Shown piece by piece: positions 1-8,569 of a stretch of 64,000 bases of DNA. The stretch is from JABWBR01 sp036741235. GTDB taxonomy: Bacteria > Bacteroidota > Bacteroidia > Chitinophagales > Saprospiraceae. Location: contig DAINSQ010000005.1 of the NCBI GenBank assembly GCA_036741235.1, positions 8,159-72,158 on the forward strand. The letters run 5' to 3'. The notes under the pieces are model-generated. The model saw only the letters and a list, made by a program, of their open reading frames with translations, made no database searches and was not told the DNA's origin. Position 1 is the stretch's first letter. Every line of letters starts with the position of its first letter. Position numbers and translations under genes: made by a program.

Positions 1-1
1 G

Positions 2-1222
2 GACTTCGGAAACGGCAACGCTTCGCTGAATGAAAACCCAGGCCCACAAACCTATTCATCACCTGGCGTCTATCCGGTCAACTACCGCGCTATTGTTGAT
101 ACTACGGGGTATTTCCTGACCCGTGTGAACGTACTGGAAGTGGGCTGCACCGATTTTTTCGGCGGCGCGCCCGACCTCAAGATCGGCATTTATGATGGAG
201 CTGGACAGGAAATTTATTTGTCAAATGTGGTAGATAATGCCGCTGTACCGCTCGCTTTCGATTTCGTTCTCCCCCTGGAAGCGGGGAATTATAGTTTGCG
301 GGTAACCGATGAAGACGGCGGCATTGATGGCGCCAATGATATTTGCGGAGTGGTCAATTTTAACAAGAATACCTCAGGGGTACTTCTCGATCAGGAAATG
401 AGCCTGGAATTGACCATACTCCATCCTGTTGATACGGTTGTATCGTCCGATACCGTGCGGGTTTTTGCCCAACCAGAGCTTCCTGTTATTGATTTCTCAT
501 CTCCGGCGCCGTATTGCGAAGGCGATTCGCTGACTATATATAGTTCATATGCAGAGGGGATCATTTGGTATAAAGACAGTGTGCCCATGCTGGAAATAAC
601 TGATCCTTTCTACGATATTACCGCCGGGGGCGACTATTGGGTGGTGTATACTTCTTTCGACGGGTGTACGGCGACGTCGGAAGTGCAATCGATAGTATTT
701 CATCCATATCCGCAAGCCGTTTTTACCGTTGCCAATAATTTATTGAGTGTATACCAGCCGGAAGTATTGCCGGCATCTTACGATATTGAGTGGTATTTCA
801 ATGGCGCCGTCATTCCCGGCGAGCAAGAACTTGCCTATTGCATCGCTGAAAGCGGTGAATACGCCCTTCGCATCACCGATTTGAATACCGGGTGTTCAAG
901 TTATTATGATCAAATGGTGAATTACAACCCTGCCTTCCCCAACTGTACGACAGATGCAACAGACTTGAACACAACACAATGGCGAGTTTATCCCAACCCT
1001 GTTTTTGACCATATTTATATTCAGGGATGGAAACAAGCGGCTACGGAACTTCGGATTCAATTGATCAATGGGGCCGGGACTGTAGTCAAGAATAATGTTT
1101 TCTCGCAAACTGCCGGCGAAATTGCCATTCGATTGCCCTTGAATGACCTGATTCCCGGTTTTTATTGTTTAAATATCAGCGACGGCGTACATTCCCAAAT
1201 TGTTAAGTTGGTAAGAAAATAA
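2..1222 (+). CDS. 5'-truncated cell-surface protein with PKD-like region and T9SS sorting domain
   Basis: The reading frame is open from the left edge, so the N-terminus and signal peptide lie outside the window; 406 residues are visible. It opens with a PKD-like stretch (DFGNGNASLNENPGP). Ig-like segments follow, ending around PYPQAVFTV. The last ~80 residues, from WRVYPNPVFDHIYIQG to GFYCLNISDGVHSQIVKLVRK-like end, are a type A T9SS C-terminal sorting domain, which in this family directs export through the outer membrane and is cleaved there. No catalytic domain is visible. The function is unknown, probably adhesion or matrix. The sorting-domain call is secure; everything upstream is only a fold impression. 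Confidence 0.85.
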   Translation, partial: DFGNGNASLNENPGPQTYSSPGVYPVNYRAIVDTTGYFLTRVNVLEVGCTDFFGGAPDLKIGIYDGAGQEIYLSNVVDNAAVPLAFDFVLPLEAGNYSLRVTDEDGGIDGANDICGVVNFNKNTSGVLLDQEMSLELTILHPVDTVVSSDTVRVFAQPELPVIDFSSPAPYCEGDSLTIYSSYAEGIIWYKDSVPMLEITDPFYDITAGGDYWVVYTSFDGCTATSEVQSIVFHPYPQAVFTVANNLLSVYQPEVLPASYDIEWYFNGAVIPGEQELAYCIAESGEYALRITDLNTGCSSYYDQMVNYNPAFPNCTTDATDLNTTQWRVYPNPVFDHIYIQGWKQAATELRIQLINGAGTVVKNNVFSQTAGEIAIRLPLNDLIPGFYCLNISDGVHSQIVKLVRK

Positions 1223-1230
1223 TATTTTCG
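1200..1230 (+). promoter_or_regulatory. Possible Bacteroidota-type promoter for the S9 peptidase
   Basis: TATTTTCG at 1223-1230 fits the -7 consensus TAnnTTTG with one mismatch. TTG at 1200-1202 sits 20 nt upstream, inside the end of the preceding gene. The expected transcript start near 1237 would exclude the in-frame TTG at 1235 as a start codon and favour ATG 1268. Confidence 0.4.
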
Positions 1231-1267
1231 CAAATTGGAAACAAATACGAGCACCTACTTCCAGGAT

Positions 1268-3166
1268 ATGAACCTGAGGCAAACTACAAGGCAACTGGGC
1301 AACCTCGTAATAGAGGGCATTCCCGAAATTCCGGTTGAGTTGAGCGATCGCCTCGATCAGTACCAGAGTATCCGGGAAGCTTTTTTGGTTGATTGGTTAA
1401 AAAATGACGACGGATTGCTAATTGCCACCCGTTTCGGCGAATCTACACAGTTTCATGCAGTTCAGTATCCTGGAGGGGTGCGCAGGCAGATCACTTTTTT
1501 TTCTGAGCCGGTCTACAAAGGTTGCGTTTGTCCCGCGCCCCATGCCAATGGATTTCTTTTTGCAAAAGATATCGGCGGCAACGAGGCTTTTCAGTTTTAC
1601 TATTTCGATCTCAATACGGGGGCCTATAAAATGCATACTGACGGTCATTCCCGCAATGACCACGGGGTATGGAGCAATAGCGGCAAAGCATTTATCTACG
1701 CCAGTACCTGCCGCAACGGCATCGACCACGATTTATACGTTTGTCATCCTCACGATGAAAAGCAACCTTATACAGTTATGCAGGGTGAAGGGTACTGGTA
1801 TCCGGTGGCATGGTCGCCCGATGACCAATTTGTCGCCGTAGCACATTATAATTCTGTCAGTCACCACGCCTTGTATATACTGCATCTGAAAACCGGCAGG
1901 CTCATTGACATCGGCTGCGACAAGCCCAATGTGGCCTGCAAAGGAGCGCAATGGAGCCTGGCAGGCGACAAATTGTATTTCACTTCCGACGAACAAAGTG
2001 AATTCTGTCAGCTTTTTTGCTACGATCTCCACACCCACAGTACTGTCTGCATAACCCCCGACATCATGTGGGATGTAGAAGCCATGGCGCTCTCTCCCGA
2101 CGGCCTCACGCTGGCTTTTGCCGTAAACGAAAACGGTATCAGCCGCCTCTACCTTATGAATATGCAAAATTACCAGTACCGGCCAATCAAAAAGATACCG
2201 GTAGGCATTATTAACCAATTGAAATGGAAACCCAGCGGCAGTTTGCTCGCATTTTCGATCAACAAACCTACTTCGCCCAGCGACGTATACGTATACGATA
2301 CTGAACACCGCCTCACAACCCGTTGGACCTACAGCGAAACCGGCGGTCTCGACCCCGATTCGTTTTGCTCGCCTGAATTGATACATTACCCCACTTTTGA
2401 CAAAGTGGGGCATTATCAGCGATTGATACCCGCCTATTTATACCTTCCCCGCCGGCAGCAGAGTAGCTATCCGGTGTTGATTTATATCCACGGCGGGCCT
2501 GAAAGCCAGTACAGACCTGAATTTTCGCCTATTTTTCAATATTATCTCAATGAATTGGGGATTGCAGTGATCGCCCCCAATGTAAGAGGGTCGACGGGGT
2601 ATGGTAAGCATTTTCTCAAACTCGATAATGGTTATAAACGCGAAGACTCCGTTTATGACATCGGCAAATTAATAGATTGGATAGAAACCCATCCGCTACT
2701 GGACGCTTCGAGTGTGGCTGTGATGGGAGGTTCCTACGGAGGTTATATGGTGTTGGCATCTATGACGCATTTTAATCAGCGCCTGCGCTGCGGCATCGAT
2801 ATTGTAGGTATCAGTAATTTTGTAACCTTCCTGGAGAACACGCAATCTTATCGCCGCGATATCCGGCGCATTGAGTACGGCGATGAGCGCGACCCCTCGA
2901 TGCGTCGCCATCTGGAGCGAATTTCGCCTACGGCCAACGCCCATAAAATAACAAAGCCAATGCTTATAGTACAGGGGCTCAATGACCCAAGGGTGCCTGC
3001 CAGCGAGGCCGAACAAATGCTTCGCGCCATTCGACGCAACGGGGGAGAGGCCTGGTATTTGTTGGCCAAAGACGAGGGCCACGGCTTTCGCAAAAAAACA
3101 AACCGCGATTATTATAGCAAAGCCGTGATTTTGTTTTTGCAGCGTTTTTTGCTGGGGAGGGAATGA
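1268..3166 (+). CDS. S9 family prolyl oligopeptidase / acylaminoacyl-peptidase-like serine peptidase
   Basis: Predicted 632-residue serine peptidase of the prolyl oligopeptidase clan. The N-terminal ~370 residues look like a beta-propeller, with repeats such as SPDDQFVAVAHYN and SPDGLTLAFAVNE. The C-terminal alpha/beta-hydrolase carries the catalytic triad: nucleophile Ser489 in GGSYGGYM, Asp573 in GLNDPRVP and His605 in DEGHGF. Family members cleave short peptides or remove acylated N-terminal residues. No signal peptide is visible, so it is probably cytoplasmic. A TTG at 1235 would add 11 residues; ATG 1268 is preferred because the likely transcript start lies downstream of the TTG. It converges with the YigZ gene only 6 nt away. 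Confidence 0.92.
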   Translation: MNLRQTTRQLGNLVIEGIPEIPVELSDRLDQYQSIREAFLVDWLKNDDGLLIATRFGESTQFHAVQYPGGVRRQITFFSEPVYKGCVCPAPHANGFLFAKDIGGNEAFQFYYFDLNTGAYKMHTDGHSRNDHGVWSNSGKAFIYASTCRNGIDHDLYVCHPHDEKQPYTVMQGEGYWYPVAWSPDDQFVAVAHYNSVSHHALYILHLKTGRLIDIGCDKPNVACKGAQWSLAGDKLYFTSDEQSEFCQLFCYDLHTHSTVCITPDIMWDVEAMALSPDGLTLAFAVNENGISRLYLMNMQNYQYRPIKKIPVGIINQLKWKPSGSLLAFSINKPTSPSDVYVYDTEHRLTTRWTYSETGGLDPDSFCSPELIHYPTFDKVGHYQRLIPAYLYLPRRQQSSYPVLIYIHGGPESQYRPEFSPIFQYYLNELGIAVIAPNVRGSTGYGKHFLKLDNGYKREDSVYDIGKLIDWIETHPLLDASSVAVMGGSYGGYMVLASMTHFNQRLRCGIDIVGISNFVTFLENTQSYRRDIRRIEYGDERDPSMRRHLERISPTANAHKITKPMLIVQGLNDPRVPASEAEQMLRAIRRNGGEAWYLLAKDEGHGFRKKTNRDYYSKAVILFLQRFLLGRE

Positions 3167-3172
3167 TTGGGT

Positions 3173-3778
3173 TTAATGCAGGGGTTCGATGAGAATATCT
3201 CCGGTTGAATGCTTTAAATAGTCCAGCGCGATCGTTATCTCGCTTTTTCGAATGGAAATATCGATAAAGGCCGTATCGCCAAAATGTTGGTTGTCAATTT
3301 GCACATCCAGTTTTTTTACGGCGTTCATTACCTGGCTGAGCCACTGATAGTCAAAACGCAGCCGGAAGCGGGCCATGACAATTTTTTCCACGATCGCGGC
3401 TTTTTGCAGCGCATCGGCGGCGCTGCCTTTATAGGCTTGTATGAGCCCGGAAGTGCCCAGCAAAGTGCCGCCGAAATAACGCACGACTACTACCAGTACA
3501 TTGGTAAGGCCGAAACTGTCGATTTGCCCCAGAATGGGCCTCCCGGCTGTCCCGCTGGGTTCGCCGTCGTCGTTGGCCCGGTAGTTGTTGCCGTCTATGC
3601 CGATACGATAGGCAAAGCAATGGTGGCGCGCCTTGGGATGCGCCTTCCGCACTTCTTCCAGCCGGGACTGCCATTCCTCCTGAGAGTTGACACAAAAGGC
3701 ATAAGCCAGGAATTTGCTGCCCCTGTCGCGAAATTCACCTTCTGCAGGCCCGTCTATCGTGTGGTAAGTGTCTTTCAT
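3173..3778 (-). CDS. YigZ / IMPACT family protein
   Basis: 201 residues from the preferred start (MKDTYHTIDGPAEGEF); a longer frame adds 13 hydrophobic residues but crosses the -7 box at 3785-3792. Hallmarks of the YigZ/IMPACT family are present: RDRGSKFLAYA near the N-terminus, ARHHCFAYRIG, NDDGEPSGTAGRPIL and VVVRYFGGTLLGTSGLI. A short C-terminal domain of the type found in YigZ follows. Bacterial members are conserved and proposed to act on ribosomes or translation stress by analogy with eukaryotic IMPACT; the exact role is not settled. It stands alone on the minus strand, divergent from the DUF1599 gene across a repeat array. Confidence 0.93.
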   Translation of the reverse strand: MKDTYHTIDGPAEGEFRDRGSKFLAYAFCVNSQEEWQSRLEEVRKAHPKARHHCFAYRIGIDGNNYRANDDGEPSGTAGRPILGQIDSFGLTNVLVVVVRYFGGTLLGTSGLIQAYKGSAADALQKAAIVEKIVMARFRLRFDYQWLSQVMNAVKKLDVQIDNQHFGDTAFIDISIRKSEITIALDYLKHSTGDILIEPLH

Positions 3779-3784
3779 AATCTG

Positions 3785-3792
3785 CAAAAGTA
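3785..3792 (-). promoter_or_regulatory. -7 box (TACTTTTG) of the YigZ gene; transcript likely leaderless
   Basis: Reading leftward, TACTTTTG matches TAnnTTTG exactly and ends 6 nt before the ATG at 3778. Because Bacteroidota transcripts usually begin about 5-8 nt after this box, the mRNA should start at or next to the A of the start codon. A TTTG lies about 22 nt upstream of the box. Confidence 0.55.
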
Positions 3793-3854
3793 CCAAGCAT
3801 AGACAAAGGATTAACAAAAAATGTGCTTATCCTCTTTATATTTACCGCTGGAAA

Positions 3855-3974
3855 AAGGGGTTATGAGAGGGGATGAGGGTTGAGTAAAGCTTAAACCCTC
3901 ATAACCCTTCAAAACCCCTCATAACCCCTCATCAACCCTCATAACCCCTCATAACCCTTCATAACCCTTCATAA
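3855..3974. repeat. 10-nt tandem repeat array with inverted copies
   Basis: Seven consecutive 10-nt units of the form ATAACCCYTC occupy 3901-3970, with variants AAAACCCCTC and ATCAACCCTC, and the array runs into the DUF1599 start codon at 3975. On the left, 3855-3884 holds the reverse complement (GGGGTTATGAGAGGGGATG), so the region can fold into a long imperfect hairpin across 3855-3940. It fills the space between two divergent genes. Confidence 0.9.
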
Positions 3975-4535
3975 ATGAATCAGACACTGCACGAATACGA
4001 CCAGGTCATTGCCGGATGCAAAGCCTTGTTTCTGAAAAAGCACCAGGATTATGGTTCTTCCTGGCGCATTCTTCGGCCGGCTTCCATCACTGATCAGCTA
4101 TATATCAAAGCCAAAAGAATCAGGAGTATAGAGGAGAAAGGGGTTCAGCAGGTAGAAGACGGTGTAGATGGCGAATTCATGGGCCTGATCAATTACAGCA
4201 TCATTGCGCTCATTCAATTGGAAATGGAAGAAAGCGATCCGCTGGAGTTGACGGCAGAAGAGGTAGAAAAGCGCTATGACGATAAAGTAGCCGCGGTGCG
4301 AACGCTCATGATTCAAAAAAATCACGACTACGGCGAGGTTTGGCGGGAGATGCGCGTAAGCTCCATGACCGACCTGATCCTGACCAAACTGCTGCGTATA
4401 AAACAGATTGAAGACAACAAAGGAGCAACGCTGGTGTCGGAAGGCGTGGGCCCCAACTACATGGATATCATCAACTATGCTATATTTGCGCTTATAAAAC
4501 TGGAATCAACAGACACAACAGGCATTACTAACTAA
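3975..4535 (+). CDS. DUF1599 protein with internal duplication
   Basis: 186 residues made of two tandem copies of the same ~75-residue helical unit. Copy 1 runs from about 7 to 83 (KKHQDYGSSWRILR ... FMGLINYSIIALIQLE); copy 2 from about 95 to 178 (QKNHDYGEVWREMR ... YMDIINYAIFALIKLE). Both keep the signatures xHDYGxxWR and INYxIxALIxLE. DUF1599 is a nucleotide-modification-associated helical family (related in style to MazG-like proteins); its reaction is not established. It is followed 12 nt later by the DoxX gene, an arrangement common in Bacteroidota, so the two probably share a transcript. The start abuts the repeat array with no clear ribosome-binding site. Confidence 0.9.
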   Translation: MNQTLHEYDQVIAGCKALFLKKHQDYGSSWRILRPASITDQLYIKAKRIRSIEEKGVQQVEDGVDGEFMGLINYSIIALIQLEMEESDPLELTAEEVEKRYDDKVAAVRTLMIQKNHDYGEVWREMRVSSMTDLILTKLLRIKQIEDNKGATLVSEGVGPNYMDIINYAIFALIKLESTDTTGITN

Positions 4536-4547
4536 TAACGTGCTACA

Positions 4548-6026
4548 ATGACTATTTACACACTAACGCTTTATATCGCCATTGCAGCGGTCGTAATGTG
4601 CTTATTGACAGGCCTTTCGGGCGTGAAAGTCCGCAACTGGGCTATCACTTTTTTTCAATATTTCACCGGTTCTCTATTTGTGTTTTCCGGCGCTGTCAAG
4701 GCTGTAGACCCGTTGGGAACGGCCTACAAGATGGAGCAATATTTTGCCGAGTTTGAGACGACCTTTGCGGGCACCTGGTTTTCTTTTATAGCTCCGCTAT
4801 TTCCAAAGTTGTCGGCTGTATCCTCGACTTTTTCGGTAGTAATGATCGTTTTCGAAATTGTGCTGGGCATCATGTTGATCATCGGCGCCTATCGCAAGAT
4901 GTCGGCCTGGGCGTTTTTCCTGCTCGTATTGTTTTTTGCCTTCCTCACCGGCTTTACCTATCTCACCGGTTATGTTCCGGAGAAAACCAATTTCTTCCAG
5001 TTTGCCAAATGGGGGCCCTATGTTGAAACCAATATGAAGGTAACGGACTGCGGCTGCTTCGGCGATTTTCTCAAACTGAAGCCAGGCGTTTCATTTATGA
5101 AGGATGTCGTATTGATGGCGCCTGCACTGTTGTTCCTTTGGCGCCATCGCGATATGCACCAGCTTTTCCAGCCTAATACGCGGCTTGTCGTGACGGCGTT
5201 GAGTATTGTAGGGTTGACCTACTACAGCTTGAGCAACTACGTATGGGATTTACCGGATATCGACTTCCGTCCGTTCAAAATCGGTGTAAATATTGCCGAA
5301 CAAAAAGACAAAGAGGCGGAGGCTGAAAATGCAGTGGAGATTGTCGCTTACAAATTGACCAACAAAAAAAGCGGCGAATCGGTAGAAATTCCCTATGCCG
5401 AGTTTCTACAGAAAATACAGCAATACCCCACAGAAGAATGGGAATACGAGCAGATCAAGTCAGAACCGGCGATCCCCCGTTCCAAAATCAGCGATTTTGA
5501 AGTGAGCGATGTTGCCGGCAACGATGTTACCGAAGATATTTTGCGCGATTCCAACTATAGCTTTATGGTAATTGCCTACAAATTGTATGGCACTGAAACG
5601 CCGGCTACGAAAACCGTAGTTGATACGACTTTTGCTATCGATACCATTCGCAATGCCGATACGGTGTACTTACAAAAGCGGATTACAGGCACGCAAAACA
5701 AAGAAGTGGCCTATACCCAATATCAATGGGATGAAGATTACCTGGCCAAATGGAAAAAAGCGGTAGCGCCGGTAATGGATGCCGCTCAGAAAGAAGGTCT
5801 CAAAGCTTATGCTATTACTGCCTATACCGACGAGACCCGTATCAACGACTTCAAGACCGCCGCAGGTTTGTCGCATCCGGTTTATATGGCCGACGATATC
5901 TTGCTCAAAACCATCATCCGCTCTAATCCGGGCGTTGTGTTGTTGAAAAACGGGAAGGTAGTCATGAATTGGCATTACAAGCAATTGCCGGATTATGCGG
6001 CGATAAAAGCGGAGCATATGAAGTAA
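4548..6026 (+). CDS. BT_3928-type DoxX family membrane protein with C-terminal thioredoxin-like domain
   Basis: 492 residues. The N-terminal ~240 contain several membrane helices (for example residues 5-25, 35-55, about 95-135 and 180-200) of the DoxX/MauE type, plus the conserved DCGCFGDFLKL motif after the fourth segment. A soluble domain follows. Its last ~130 residues (YAITAYTDETRINDF ... NPGVVLLKNGKVVMNWHY) resemble a thioredoxin fold but have no CxxC pair. The family is widespread in Bacteroidota and thought to take part in redox or membrane functions, without a defined reaction. Likely co-transcribed with DUF1599. Confidence 0.85.
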   Translation: MTIYTLTLYIAIAAVVMCLLTGLSGVKVRNWAITFFQYFTGSLFVFSGAVKAVDPLGTAYKMEQYFAEFETTFAGTWFSFIAPLFPKLSAVSSTFSVVMIVFEIVLGIMLIIGAYRKMSAWAFFLLVLFFAFLTGFTYLTGYVPEKTNFFQFAKWGPYVETNMKVTDCGCFGDFLKLKPGVSFMKDVVLMAPALLFLWRHRDMHQLFQPNTRLVVTALSIVGLTYYSLSNYVWDLPDIDFRPFKIGVNIAEQKDKEAEAENAVEIVAYKLTNKKSGESVEIPYAEFLQKIQQYPTEEWEYEQIKSEPAIPRSKISDFEVSDVAGNDVTEDILRDSNYSFMVIAYKLYGTETPATKTVVDTTFAIDTIRNADTVYLQKRITGTQNKEVAYTQYQWDEDYLAKWKKAVAPVMDAAQKEGLKAYAITAYTDETRINDFKTAAGLSHPVYMADDILLKTIIRSNPGVVLLKNGKVVMNWHYKQLPDYAAIKAEHMK

Positions 6027-6073
6027 AAGCCGCGAAATTGTGTTTTCTTTGCATTTGAAAAGTTCACTTACTT

Positions 6074-7012
6074 ATGTTGAGCAGAAGGAACGTCCGCATT
6101 AAAGTGATGCAGATACTCTACGCACTGAGCCGCGACAAGCAGCCCGAACTGGAGGTCATACTGCACCAATATCGCGACTATGTGCGTAAATCCTTCGAGC
6201 TGTATTTGTTTACGCTTTACGTGCTGATCCGCATTGCCGAATTTGCCAAACAGGATGCCGCCAAGCGCATGTCTAAACTGTTGCCTACCGACGACGACAA
6301 GCGATTTACGGCTAAACTGAGCGATAATCCCTGCATCGACTCTCTGATTAACAACGACGGCCTTAACCGACTTTTTCGGGCTTACAAGATGGATAAAAAA
6401 ACGGATGACGATGCTATCCGCATTTTTTATACTGAATTCTCCAAAACCGAAGAATACAAGCAGTACGTTTACCAGGAAAACAGCACAGACGAAGACCACC
6501 GCAATATTCTGCTGGCGCTTTTCAAGCATTGCCAGCAAAACGAAATGTTCATCGAGTTTCTGGAAGATCAATACCCATTGTGGGTTGACGACGAGTCGCT
6601 GATCGTAGGCGCGCTGAAAAAAACAGTGAAGGCCCTGCCGGTTGAAGCCAACTTTTTTGAAGGCTACAAACCTGCCGATGAAACGGTGCGCGAGTTCGGC
6701 GAGCAATTGCTCATGAAAGTTATTAGGGAAGACGATCAATTGCTCGAAATGATCGAACCCACGCTCAAAAACTGGGATGCAGAACGGGTGGCCATTATCG
6801 ATATGATCTTGCTCAAGATGGCGTTGGTGGAGTTGATGAATTTTCCCACGATTCCCACCAAAGTGACGCTCAATGAGTTTGTGGAGATCTCTAAGATGTA
6901 TAGCACTGAAAAAAGCAAAGACTTTATTAACGGTATTCTCGACAGGCTGATGAAGAAGCTGCAAGGCGAAGGCAAGATCAACAAGGAAGGCCGGGGACTC
7001 GTCGAAGAATAG
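6074..7012 (+). CDS. nusB: Transcription antitermination factor NusB (long Bacteroidota form)
   Basis: 312 residues, about twice the ~140 of E. coli NusB. MLSRRNVRIKVMQILYAL is the canonical N-terminal helix. The conserved C-terminal half covers roughly 220-300 (AIIDMILLKMALVEL, PTKVTLNEFVEISK, DFINGILDRL). The central ~120 residues are the insertion typical of Bacteroidota. NusB with NusE (S10) binds boxA RNA and supports antitermination in rRNA operons. It is followed 15 nt later by guaA. Confidence 0.93.
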   Translation: MLSRRNVRIKVMQILYALSRDKQPELEVILHQYRDYVRKSFELYLFTLYVLIRIAEFAKQDAAKRMSKLLPTDDDKRFTAKLSDNPCIDSLINNDGLNRLFRAYKMDKKTDDDAIRIFYTEFSKTEEYKQYVYQENSTDEDHRNILLALFKHCQQNEMFIEFLEDQYPLWVDDESLIVGALKKTVKALPVEANFFEGYKPADETVREFGEQLLMKVIREDDQLLEMIEPTLKNWDAERVAIIDMILLKMALVELMNFPTIPTKVTLNEFVEISKMYSTEKSKDFINGILDRLMKKLQGEGKINKEGRGLVEE

Positions 7013-7015
7013 CAC

Positions 7016-7021
7016 AGGAGG
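7016..7021 (+). promoter_or_regulatory. Strong Shine-Dalgarno sequence for guaA
   Basis: AGGAGG lies 6 nt before the guaA ATG. Most genes in this window have no such element, as is usual in Bacteroidota, so guaA stands out. Confidence 0.7.
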
Positions 7022-7027
7022 CTTTTT

Positions 7028-8569
7028 ATGACGGAAAAGGTTGTTATTTTAGATTTTGGTTCGCAGTATACGCAGCTCATCGCCAGAAGAGTGCGCGAAC
7101 TGAATATTTACAGCGAAATTCTGCCCTATCACCACTTACCCGAACTTGACAGCTCGGTAAAAGCAGTAATCCTGTCTGGGAGCCCCTTTTCGGTTACTGA
7201 TCAGCATGCGCTAAAAATTGAATTAGACCGCCTGGTGGGTAAAATCCCGGTGTTGGCGATCTGTTATGGCGCTCAACTTATTGCCCAGCACTATGGCGGC
7301 GAAGTGCAGCGTTCGCTGAAAAGGGAATACGGCAAGGCGCTGCTACAGCGTATGTATCGGCCCGACGAACTTTTTTCGGGCATCGACCAGGGCTCGCAGG
7401 TATGGATGTCGCATGGCGATACCATCATGGCTATTCCTGAGCAGTTTGAGCTGATCGCAGGCACCGATAGTATTGATGTGGCCGCTTTTAAAGCCAAAAC
7501 CGGCTTTTTTGATCACCCTGTGTATTGCCTGCAATTCCACCCCGAAGTTACCCACAGTATTGACGGAGCCAGGCTGCTGAAAAATTTCCTGATCGATATT
7601 GCCGGCTGCAAGGCTGATTGGACGCCGGCTTCTTTTGTAGAACATTCCGTTGCAGAACTCAAGGCCAAAATCGGACCCGATCGCGTGCTGATGGGGCTCT
7701 CCGGCGGCGTTGATTCTACGGTAGCTGCCGTCTTGCTCGACAGGGCCATCGGCGATCGCCTGGAGTGCTTCTTTGTCGATAACGGCTTACTTCGCAAAAA
7801 TGAGTTCGAAGAGGTATTGCACGTATATCAGGACCTTGGTTTAAATGTAGTTGGAGTTGACGCCAGGCAGCGCTTTTGGGATGAACTTGCAGGTGTGACT
7901 AATCCTGAGACCAAGCGCAAGATCATCGGTCGCGTGTTTATTGAGGTATTTGAGGAAGAAGCCGCTCGCCACCGCAAGATCGACTGGCTGGGGCAAGGCA
8001 CCATTTATCCCGACGTGATAGAATCCATTTCCGTTCACGGCCCCTCGGCCACTATCAAGTCGCATCACAACGTGGGCGGACTGCCGGATATTCTCAAACT
8101 CAAAATCGTTGAACCGCTGCGTATGCTGTTCAAAGACGAGGTGAGAAAAGTTGGGCAGGCGCTGAATATTCCCCAGGAAATACTGGGCAGGCACCCTTTC
8201 CCGGGGCCGGGCCTCGGCATTCGCATCCTGGGCGATATTACGCCCGAAAAGGTGGCTTTATTACAGGAAGCTGATGCCATTTATATCGGGCATTTAAAAA
8301 AAGCCGGCCTCTACGACAAGGTATGGCAAGCCGGCGCCATCCTGCTCCCCGTTCATTCGGTGGGTGTAATGGGCGACGAACGAACCTACGAACAAGCTAT
8401 CGCCCTGCGCGCTGTCAATTCTACCGACGGTATGACCGCAGAATGGAGCCACCTGCCGCATGAATTCCTGGCGCAGGTGTCCAGCGATATTATTAATAAC
8501 GTTAAAGGGATTAATCGGGTAGTCTATGATATCAGCACCAAGCCTCCGGCAACCATTGAATGGGAATAA
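7028..8569 (+). CDS. guaA: GMP synthase (glutamine-hydrolysing)
   Basis: 513 residues, the usual length. The class I glutamine amidotransferase domain (about 1-190) has nucleophile Cys79 in AICYGAQ and the His-Glu pair in LQFHPEVTHS. The ATP-pyrophosphatase domain follows with the PP-loop LSGGVDST. The C-terminal dimerisation domain ends KPPATIEWE, the standard GuaA terminus. It converts XMP, glutamine and ATP to GMP in the cytosol. Its last 44 nt overlap the start of the next lipoprotein gene, which suggests coupled translation. Confidence 0.98.
   Translation: MTEKVVILDFGSQYTQLIARRVRELNIYSEILPYHHLPELDSSVKAVILSGSPFSVTDQHALKIELDRLVGKIPVLAICYGAQLIAQHYGGEVQRSLKREYGKALLQRMYRPDELFSGIDQGSQVWMSHGDTIMAIPEQFELIAGTDSIDVAAFKAKTGFFDHPVYCLQFHPEVTHSIDGARLLKNFLIDIAGCKADWTPASFVEHSVAELKAKIGPDRVLMGLSGGVDSTVAAVLLDRAIGDRLECFFVDNGLLRKNEFEEVLHVYQDLGLNVVGVDARQRFWDELAGVTNPETKRKIIGRVFIEVFEEEAARHRKIDWLGQGTIYPDVIESISVHGPSATIKSHHNVGGLPDILKLKIVEPLRMLFKDEVRKVGQALNIPQEILGRHPFPGPGLGIRILGDITPEKVALLQEADAIYIGHLKKAGLYDKVWQAGAILLPVHSVGVMGDERTYEQAIALRAVNSTDGMTAEWSHLPHEFLAQVSSDIINNVKGINRVVYDISTKPPATIEWE

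Noticed and set aside
1235..1267. TTG start for the S9 peptidase
   Set aside because: The likely transcript start lies just past the TTG; the first ATG at 1268 fits better.
3901..3970. The tandem arrays as CRISPR
   Set aside because: Units of 7-16 nt follow each other without spacers, and there are no cas genes.
6068..7015. A 315-residue open frame on the minus strand
   Set aside because: It mirrors nusB, is Phe/His/Gln-rich and lacks any domain; a codon-bias shadow of nusB.
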